In this document: in pieces, positions 6,602 through 11,577 of the stretch | How the letters are laid out: the number at the start of each line of letters is the position of its first letter | Position numbering within the stretch: the first letter of the stretch is position 1 | Assembly: GCA_025353085.1 (NCBI GenBank) | Contig: JANXRI010000304.1 | Span: 1-11,577 of the forward strand | Length of the DNA stretch: 11,577 nt | Direction of reading: 5' to 3' | DNA from: Betaproteobacteria bacterium | GTDB lineage: Bacteria > Pseudomonadota > Gammaproteobacteria > Burkholderiales > SG8-41 | Notes under the pieces: model-generated | What the model was told of the DNA's origin: nothing | The model's database searches: none | What the model saw: the letters and a program-made list of their open reading frames with translations, nothing else | Translations under genes and position numbers: made by a program

Positions 6602-7768
6602 TTACGCGGCGCGTAGCGCATCGATGATCGGCAGCCGTGCCGCCCGCATCGCTGGCAAAAAACCGCCGACGATGCCCATCACCAGCGCAAACGCCAGAGT
6701 CTTTACCGCGATGCCCGGGGTTAGCGTGAAACTGAACGCGAGTTCGGAGAACGACTGCCAGTTCATCGTCGAAATCGTGAAGAACTGCATGAAGGAGGCG
6801 AGAAACAGGCCGACGCAACCGCCCACGAATCCGAGCAATATCGCTTCAAACATGAACGCCGCCATCACACTGCTCTGGCGGAATCCGAGCGCGCGCAACG
6901 TGCCGATTTCGGCCGTGCGGCTTGCCACCGATGCGTACATCGTAATCATCGCGCCGATCACCGCGCCGACCGAAAAAATTATCGACAAAGTGAGCCCCAG
7001 GTAGCGGATGAAGCCCGCCAGCATCTCCGACTGGTCGGCGTAAAAAATCGTCTCGCGTTTGGCTTCGACAGTCAGCCGTTGATCGCTTTCCAGCCGCGCT
7101 TTTACCGCATTGAAGTGCGCCGGGTCATCGAGCTTTATCAAGAGCGCCGAATAAACCGGCCGCCGGAACGCCTGCATGAGCTGGTCGGCGTCGCCCCAGA
7201 TTTCAGAATCAAAACCGCTTTTGCCCGCGTCGAACGTGCCGACGACACGCCACTCGCGTTGACCAAACCAGAGCGTTTCACCGATGCCCGCACCTTTGAA
7301 GCGCTCCGCCGCGTTGCGGCCGGCGACTATTTCAGAGGCGCCCGGGCTGAACATCCGGCCGGCGATGATTTTCGCCTGCGGCCGCAACGTCAAGCCGCGC
7401 GGTGCAACGCCGCGGACCATCACGTTGGTCGGTTTGTCCGAATCGCGCTTGTTCAGATTGACGAGCACGATGGTTTCTTTGGATACCATGCGCTCGCCAT
7501 CCGCGCCGAACGCGACCTCCGGCTGGCTTTCGATTAGCGCCGCCTGCGGGCGATCGATTGCGCTTTGCACTTCGGTCTGTGCCGAGCGGCGGATCACCAC
7601 CACGTTATCGTATGAGCCAGTCTCGACCAGCGTCTTGCGCAGCCCCTCCTCGAGCATAAGCACGGTTGCGAACACGAAAACGACCAGCGCCATGCCGCCG
7701 GCGGTTAACAGCGTCGTCAGTTTGCGCGTCCATAAATTGCGCAGCGTGTAGGAAAATGGAATTTTCAT
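6602..7768 (-). CDS. FtsX/MacB-type ABC transporter permease (second permease)
   Basis: This 388-residue inner-membrane protein has the four-helix FtsX/MacB arrangement. One membrane segment lies near 17-39, followed by a large periplasmic domain of about 210 residues. Three C-terminal segments lie at about 257-280, 300-325 and 352-373. The cytoplasmic coupling region reads SRTAEIGTLRALGF, typical of the family, and a second conserved end motif is LPAMRAARLPIIDALR. The frame is open upstream to an ATG at 7864, but the start at 7768 gives the usual MKIPFSYTLRNLWTRK. It also places the ATG so that it shares one base with the TGA of the upstream permease (TGATG), indicating translational coupling. 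Together with the preceding permease, ATPase and adaptor it should form one transporter. The substrate is unknown. Confidence 0.92.
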   Translation of the reverse strand: MKIPFSYTLRNLWTRKLTTLLTAGGMALVVFVFATVLMLEEGLRKTLVETGSYDNVVVIRRSAQTEVQSAIDRPQAALIESQPEVAFGADGERMVSKETIVLVNLNKRDSDKPTNVMVRGVAPRGLTLRPQAKIIAGRMFSPGASEIVAGRNAAERFKGAGIGETLWFGQREWRVVGTFDAGKSGFDSEIWGDADQLMQAFRRPVYSALLIKLDDPAHFNAVKARLESDQRLTVEAKRETIFYADQSEMLAGFIRYLGLTLSIIFSVGAVIGAMITMYASVASRTAEIGTLRALGFRQSSVMAAFMFEAILLGFVGGCVGLFLASFMQFFTISTMNWQSFSELAFSFTLTPGIAVKTLAFALVMGIVGGFLPAMRAARLPIIDALRAA

Positions 7769-8925
7769 CAGCCGACGCTGCGCAATCCGTCGACGATCCG
7801 CATGTTCGCCGCGCGCACGCATGGCAACAACGCGGCGACGGCGCCGACGATAAGGCCAGCGCACATCTGCATGATGAGCGTTTCTGAATTTACATAAAAC
7901 ACCGGAAAGAGCGTCCCCATCGCCTTGCCGAATTTGTCGGCCACCGGAAATGTGAGTGCGATTCCCAGCGCCGAGCCAAAAGCCGCAATCGCCAGCGATT
8001 CGCCGAATATGAGGAGGGTCAAGTGGCCGGGTCCGAACCCGAGCGCCTTGAGCGTCGCGTACTCGGCCATGCGCTCGCGAACAGTCATCGCCATCGTGTT
8101 CGCCATCACCGCCATGATGATAAAAATCACGAGGAAAGAAACAATCTTGATCGCAACGACAATCGCCTCGGTCATCGAGACGAATCCGAGCTGGAATGCC
8201 TGCTCCGTCTCGGTGAGCGTTTCGGCGAGCGAATTCCTGAATTCATGGTCGACCGTCGCTGCCACTTCGGCGGCACGGTCGGCGCTCGCGAGTGAGATTA
8301 CGTAAACGCCTACCGAATTGGCGCGACGCGGCGCGGTTCTTTTCATCGTTTCGTTCAAATAATCCCAGTGAAAGAAAAACTGCGCAGTGTCGGTGTTCTT
8401 TTCGGTCCCGTCGTAAATTCCGCGCACCACGAACTCCCAGGTACCCGGAAATATGGTGCCGCGCAGACTGACCTGGTCCCCGACTTTGAAACCGTACGCA
8501 TCGACCAGTTTGCGCCCGACCAACGCCCCTTTGCGATCGCGTTGAAAATCGCGCATCTGCCCGGGCGGCACGAGGTACTCGGGATAGAGATCGAAGTAAG
8601 TCGAGGCCTGTACCGCGAACTGCGGAAAGAAATTCTTTTCCGTTACATACACGCCACCGAACCAGTTCGCGTGAGATACCGCCTTGACGCCTTCCATCTG
8701 GCGGATCTTGGACGAGTACGTCAACGGCATCGAGAATACGAGTGAAATAGAATTGCGCGTGATAAGGCGCGTCTTGGATGCCGCGTCCGACCCGTGGTAC
8801 CACGCGTCGACCACCGTGCGCAGTAAGCCGAACGCAAGTATGGCCACGACAATGCCAAGCACCGTCAGGCCGGTGCGCAATTTGTGGCGCATCGCATTGC
8901 GCAAGATGAGTTTTAAATAGTACAT
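7768..8925 (-). CDS. FtsX/MacB-type ABC transporter permease (first permease)
   Basis: This 385-residue inner-membrane protein is related in fold to, but clearly different in sequence from, the next permease. It has a first membrane segment at about 17-38 (TGLTVLGIVVAILAFGLL) and a periplasmic domain of roughly 215 residues. Three further segments lie at about 257-279, 303-327 and 350-370. The conserved motif RERMAEYATLKALGFGPGHL follows the second segment. The ATG at 8925 gives MYYLKLILRNAMRHKLRTGL, a normal start for the family. No standard Shine-Dalgarno precedes it; instead a G+C-rich inverted repeat ends just before the ATG, which may affect initiation. The two permeases probably form a heterodimer, as in LolCE or DevC-like systems. 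Lipoprotein release, lipid or small-molecule export are all possible. Confidence 0.92.
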   Translation of the reverse strand: MYYLKLILRNAMRHKLRTGLTVLGIVVAILAFGLLRTVVDAWYHGSDAASKTRLITRNSISLVFSMPLTYSSKIRQMEGVKAVSHANWFGGVYVTEKNFFPQFAVQASTYFDLYPEYLVPPGQMRDFQRDRKGALVGRKLVDAYGFKVGDQVSLRGTIFPGTWEFVVRGIYDGTEKNTDTAQFFFHWDYLNETMKRTAPRRANSVGVYVISLASADRAAEVAATVDHEFRNSLAETLTETEQAFQLGFVSMTEAIVVAIKIVSFLVIFIIMAVMANTMAMTVRERMAEYATLKALGFGPGHLTLLIFGESLAIAAFGSALGIALTFPVADKFGKAMGTLFPVFYVNSETLIMQMCAGLIVGAVAALLPCVRAANMRIVDGLRSVG

Positions 8926-8933
8926 AAGGGCGC

Positions 8934-8975
8934 GATCGAGGATTGATAAAAATCTGCGCCCCTCAATTCTCGATC
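8934..8975. repeat. 13-base inverted repeat at the ATPase stop codon
   Basis: The arms at 8934-8946 (GATCGAGGATTGA) and 8963-8975 (TCAATTCTCGATC) are complementary at 12 of 13 positions, with a 16-base loop. The right arm contains the ATPase TGA. A second pair, GGGCGC (8928-8933) and GCGCCC (8956-8961), uses the loop of the first stem, so the two stems would compete. The structure ends 2 bases before the downstream permease ATG. There is no T-tract placed as in a terminator, so a role in translation or mRNA processing is more likely. Confidence 0.6.
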
Positions 8976-9655
8976 CTCAACTCGCCTTTATCGAGGTGCT
9001 GCACGGTGTGCGCATTCGCGGCGGAATGGGGATCGTGCGTCACCATGATGATCGTTTTGCCCAATTCCCGGTTTAACTGACCGAGCATGTTCAGAACGTC
9101 TTCGGCAGAAACGCGGTCCAGATCTCCGGTCGGCTCGTCTGCAACGAGAATAGTCGGATCGGTGATGATCGCGCGCGCAATCGCCACGCGTTGCTGCTGG
9201 CCGCCCGACAACTCGGAAGGGAAGTGCTCCATGCGGTCCGCGAGCCCGACCATCGACAGCGCCGCATTCACATGGTCGGCGCGTTCGCGTGAGGGTAGAT
9301 CGGTCAGAAGCAGCGGGAGTTCGACATTCTCGAACGCGGTGAGCACCGGCATCAGGTTGTAGAACTGAAAAATAAAGCCGACATTGCGCGACCGCCAGTT
9401 CGCAAGTTCAGCTTCACCGAGCGACGTGATATCGATACCGCCGACCCGCAATACGCCGCTGTCCGGCTTGTCGATTCCCGCAATCAGATTCAGCAGCGTG
9501 CTCTTGCCCGATCCGGACGGGCCCATCAAGGCGACGTAATCGCCGGCGGCTATGTCGAACGTGATATTCGTCAGCACCGATACGACTTGATCGCCGCGCC
9601 GATATGATTTCGCAAGGTTGCGGATTTCGACGACCGGCTGCGCGATTTGACTCAT
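8963..9655 (-). CDS. MacB/LolD-type ABC transporter ATP-binding protein
   Basis: This 230-residue cytosolic ATPase would power the two permeases encoded just downstream. All nucleotide-binding motifs are intact: Walker A GPSGSGKST at 45-53, Q-loop Gln97, signature LSGGQ at 149-153, Walker B ILVADE at 169-174 and the switch histidine His207 in VTHD. The sequence VGFIFQFYNLMPVLTAFENV is typical of the MacB/LolD (MJ0796-like) family rather than importers. The ATG at 9655 gives MSQIAQPVVEIRNL; no clear Shine-Dalgarno is seen. The adaptor gene ends 40 bases upstream on the same strand. The first permease follows after 37 bases that hold an inverted repeat. MacB itself is an ATPase-permease fusion, whereas here the parts are separate, as in LolCDE or DevBCA. 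Confidence 0.95.
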   Translation of the reverse strand: MSQIAQPVVEIRNLAKSYRRGDQVVSVLTNITFDIAAGDYVALMGPSGSGKSTLLNLIAGIDKPDSGVLRVGGIDITSLGEAELANWRSRNVGFIFQFYNLMPVLTAFENVELPLLLTDLPSRERADHVNAALSMVGLADRMEHFPSELSGGQQQRVAIARAIITDPTILVADEPTGDLDRVSAEDVLNMLGQLNRELGKTIIMVTHDPHSAANAHTVQHLDKGELRIEN

Positions 9656-9695
9656 TCAGAAAAGCCCGGCCAGGTGTTGGCGGCGGCGAAGCTTT

Positions 9696-10913
9696 TCACT
9701 TGGCCGACGACGATATGCGAGCGCCTTCGTGCAAATTGTCCAACGGGCGCAACACCACGCGATCGCCGGCGACGACGCCCGCGCGGATCTCGATCATTTC
9801 GCCTATTTTATCGCCGGTCTCCACTGCCACCTGCGCGACTTTGTCGCCCTTGATGACGAACACGACATTTTTGCCGTCGCGCTCCACGATGGCTACCGGC
9901 TGTAATACCGTCCGTGCCGTGCGCTCGGCTTCGGGCATCTCTTGCGACAGAAATGAGACCTTGGCGCTCATTTCGGGAAGAATGCGCGCATCGAGCTTAT
10001 CAAATCGTATTTTTGCCATGACGGTTGCCTTAGCACGATCGACGGTCGGCACCATACGCTGCAGGCGGCCGCGAAATCGCACCCCCGGCAGGGCGTCGAG
10101 CTGAATTTCGCACGGTTGGTCCGGCTGGATTTTTTCGAGGTTCGACTCGGAAACATCCGCCTCGACCTCGAGCGTCGACATGTCCGCCATGGTGACCACG
10201 GCAGCCTGCGAGCCTAACGCGGAAGAAAAAGGTGTTATCACGTCGCCGACGTTGGCGTTCTTGGTCAGCACAACGCCCTCGAAAGGCGCCCGGATCAACG
10301 TTTGCTCGACACCCACCGCCGTTGCGCGGTAATTAGCCTGGGCGACGGCGATCGAAGCACGGTAGCCGGAGATCGCGGACTTCGCTTTCTCGAAGCGCGA
10401 CACCGCCGCATCATGCGCCGCCAGAGACACGAAGTTTTTCGCGAGTAAATCGCGGGAACGGTTCAAGTTGCGTTCGGCCTCGTTAAATTCCGCCTGGCCC
10501 TGCTCGAGATTCGCCTGCGCAAGCTTGATGTTGGCAGCGGCCTGCTGCATCGTCGCGGCGACATCGCGACTTTCAAGACGCGCGAGTACTTCGCCCTCCT
10601 TGACGCGCGAACCTTCGCGCACGCCGAGCCACTCGAGGCGGCCGGTTGCCTTTGAGGCGACCGCCGCCTTGCGTTGGGCAACGACATAGCCGGTCGCATT
10701 GAGCAAAGTAAACGATTGCGATGGATAGGCCATCGATACGGTTACCGGCTCAACGGGCACAGGCGCATTCATGCTGCGAAATACGAGGCCAGCGGCAATC
10801 GCGAGCACGACAATCACGACGATAAGCCAGGTTCTCCGCCGCCGGCGCGGCGCCGCCGCCGATGGCGTGGCAGCGCGATTGATTGTGAGCTTTGAAATAT
10901 CGAAATCTGCCAT
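9696..10913 (-). CDS. Periplasmic adaptor (membrane fusion protein) of HlyD/MacA/DevB type
   Basis: This 405-residue protein is anchored in the inner membrane and should link the ABC complex to an outer-membrane channel. An arginine-rich stretch (PRRRRRTW, 22-29) precedes a single membrane segment at about 29-45. A biotinyl-lipoyl-like half follows at about 80-115 (SRVKEGEVLARLES). A helical hairpin at about 120-200 is rich in Ala, Gln and Leu. The second lipoyl half and beta barrel follow (IRAPFEGVVLTKNANVGDVI). The frame is open to an ATG at 10964, but the ATG at 10913 has a GAGAAG ribosome-binding site and begins MADFDISKLT, so it is preferred. It is the first gene of the four-gene operon. 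No signal lipobox is seen, unlike lipidated adaptors such as AcrA. No outer-membrane factor lies nearby. Confidence 0.92.
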   Translation of the reverse strand: MADFDISKLTINRAATPSAAAPRRRRRTWLIVVIVVLAIAAGLVFRSMNAPVPVEPVTVSMAYPSQSFTLLNATGYVVAQRKAAVASKATGRLEWLGVREGSRVKEGEVLARLESRDVAATMQQAAANIKLAQANLEQGQAEFNEAERNLNRSRDLLAKNFVSLAAHDAAVSRFEKAKSAISGYRASIAVAQANYRATAVGVEQTLIRAPFEGVVLTKNANVGDVITPFSSALGSQAAVVTMADMSTLEVEADVSESNLEKIQPDQPCEIQLDALPGVRFRGRLQRMVPTVDRAKATVMAKIRFDKLDARILPEMSAKVSFLSQEMPEAERTARTVLQPVAIVERDGKNVVFVIKGDKVAQVAVETGDKIGEMIEIRAGVVAGDRVVLRPLDNLHEGARISSSAK

Positions 10914-11202
10914 GGTTCTTCTCGTGTGTGTGCGCCGGGGACCCGGCCGACACAGTGATTGCACAAATTTTATCAGGAGACCGCCGCAACTGCTCCGCTA
11001 CTTCACTGATATGGCGCTACTACCAGCCGTTGCGTGAAGACAGCGGACTGTTTCGGCGATACTTATGGTCGAGTCAGGCAATGACGAGTGTTGGAGCACA
11101 ACCGCCAGTTAAAGTTCGGCGGCACTGGTTAAGCCATCGCCATTCATCTTGGATTTGCGTCAGGCACGCGCGCTTAATTTTTCGTTACGCAGCACCCGGC
11201 TG
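10914..11202. other. Intergenic leader of the exporter operon
   Basis: These 289 bases lie between the PrpD-like gene and the adaptor gene, both on the - strand. I find no believable protein here. A G+C-rich near-palindrome, GCCGGG-GA-CCCGGC, lies at 10934-10947, only 21-34 bases before the adaptor ATG, with a short CA/TG dinucleotide run between. A -10-like TAAAAT is present on the - strand near 10968-10973 but without a convincing -35. No clear intrinsic terminator follows the PrpD-like gene. Confidence 0.5.
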
Positions 11203-11577
11203 CTATAAATCGATGCCTCTGCAGAATTCGCTCATGTCAGGCACCGTTTCAATGTTCATGCAGGCGTCGTATACCCTTCGCACATTTGCGCTTCCCCAGA
11301 CCGGTGCGGCGAGTTGTTTGAATTTGCTTTCAATATCCGCCGCGCCATGCGGATTGCCGGCTTCGCCCTTGGTGACCTCGCAATGTCCGCGGAATATTTT
11401 GCCGTCTTTGCACACGATAGCGAGCTCGACCTGCTGCTTCGCATGAAACGCAGCCGTAAATTCGGGCACTTCGACCACTTCTACGCACGTCGCCAGTTCC
11501 ATGATCCCACTGTCCGCAAAAGCCAGAGCGCCGAAAATGTCGAGATCGGCGCGGCCGTGCTTGATGATCGTTGCAAT
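11203..11577 (-). CDS. MmgE/PrpD-family protein, C-terminal part (cut by window edge)
   Basis: The - strand frame is open from the right window edge to a TAG at 11205-11203, giving the last 124 residues. An internal ATG at 11502 is not the start, because the frame and the family similarity continue through it. The sequence resembles the C-terminal domain of the MmgE/PrpD family, which includes 2-methylcitrate dehydratase and related hydratases or decarboxylases. Recognisable elements are a paired 'VEV..D' pattern, the strand VELAIVCKDGKIFRG, then TKGEAGNPHGAADIESKFKQ, matching the usual 'P-K-G-x-x-x-N-P-x-x-x-x-D-x-x-x-K-F' stretch. The active-site half is outside the window, so the substrate cannot be inferred. 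Whether it belongs to a propionate cluster or stands alone is also not visible. Confidence 0.8.
   Translation of the reverse strand: MATIIKHGRADLDIFGALAFADSGIMELATCVEVVEVPEFTAAFHAKQQVELAIVCKDGKIFRGHCEVTKGEAGNPHGAADIESKFKQLAAPVWGSANVRRVYDACMNIETVPDMSEFCRGIDL

Noticed and set aside
6138..7004. 288-codon + strand frame spanning the Nudix gene and the permease end
   Set aside because: It overlaps the Nudix gene in another frame and runs antisense to the permease. Its composition is Ser/Arg/Ala-rich without family features.
7769..7864. 32-codon upstream extension of the second permease
   Set aside because: The extension is Arg-rich and lies wholly inside the first permease gene; the start at 7768 gives the family N-terminus and a TGATG coupling overlap.
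8243..8803. 186-codon - strand frame inside the first permease gene
   Set aside because: It is a same-strand frame shadow with Arg-rich composition; the other frame encodes a normal FtsX-type permease.
11185..11203. Small hairpin GCAGC/GCTGC after the PrpD-like stop
   Set aside because: The stem has only 5 base pairs and is followed on the - strand by an A-rich, not T-rich, stretch, so it is not a convincing terminator.
10892..11446. 184-codon + strand frame across the exporter leader and PrpD-like gene
   Set aside because: Most of it is antisense to the PrpD-like C-terminus, which has clear family resemblance. The rest lacks any recognisable domain or ribosome-binding site.

Overview
The window looks like chromosomal DNA of a betaproteobacterium of moderately high GC content. 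This rests on gene order and protein character: thioredoxin reductase followed by a Smr-domain protein, a glutamine-dependent NAD+ synthetase paired with a PII protein, a COG3146/DUF482 acyltransferase-like protein and a zinc-ribbon Nudix hydrolase. I cannot name the family or genus. Apart from a transposase tail at the left edge, the content is core-like and I see no phage, CRISPR, rRNA or tRNA signal.

Layout. Bases 1-133 are the C-terminal end of a transposase (probably IS66 type). Next, on the + strand, come trxB (254-1213) and a Smr-domain gene (1255-1821), probably cotranscribed. On the - strand lie glnB/PII (1861-2199) and, upstream of it in transcription order, nadE (2293-3900). A COG3146 gene (3956-5113, +) diverges from nadE across 55 bases. 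It converges, through a strong hairpin terminator (5118-5139), with an uncharacterised membrane-anchored protein (5159-5815, -). A 204-base divergent region with several palindromes separates that gene from a Nudix hydrolase (6020-6574, +, TTG start).

The right half is a four-gene - strand operon for an ABC-type tripartite exporter or lipid/lipoprotein transporter. In transcription order it contains a MacA/HlyD-like periplasmic adaptor (10913-9696), a MacB/LolD-type ATPase (9655-8963) and two different FtsX/MacB-fold permeases (8925-7768 and 7768-6602), whose stop and start codons overlap by one base. No outer-membrane channel gene is visible, so a TolC-like partner would have to be encoded elsewhere. 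At the right edge is the C-terminal part of an MmgE/PrpD-family protein (- strand, 11203 to the window end).

How the genes relate. TrxB serves cytosolic thiol reduction. PII and NadE plausibly couple nitrogen status to NAD+ synthesis, since PII control of a NadE is known in Azospirillum. The adaptor, ATPase and two permeases should form one envelope machine. I found no clear new multi-gene system. The most unusual points are the competing inverted repeats at the ATPase/permease junction, the nadE-glnB pair, the unrecognised anchored protein, and the palindromes in several leaders.
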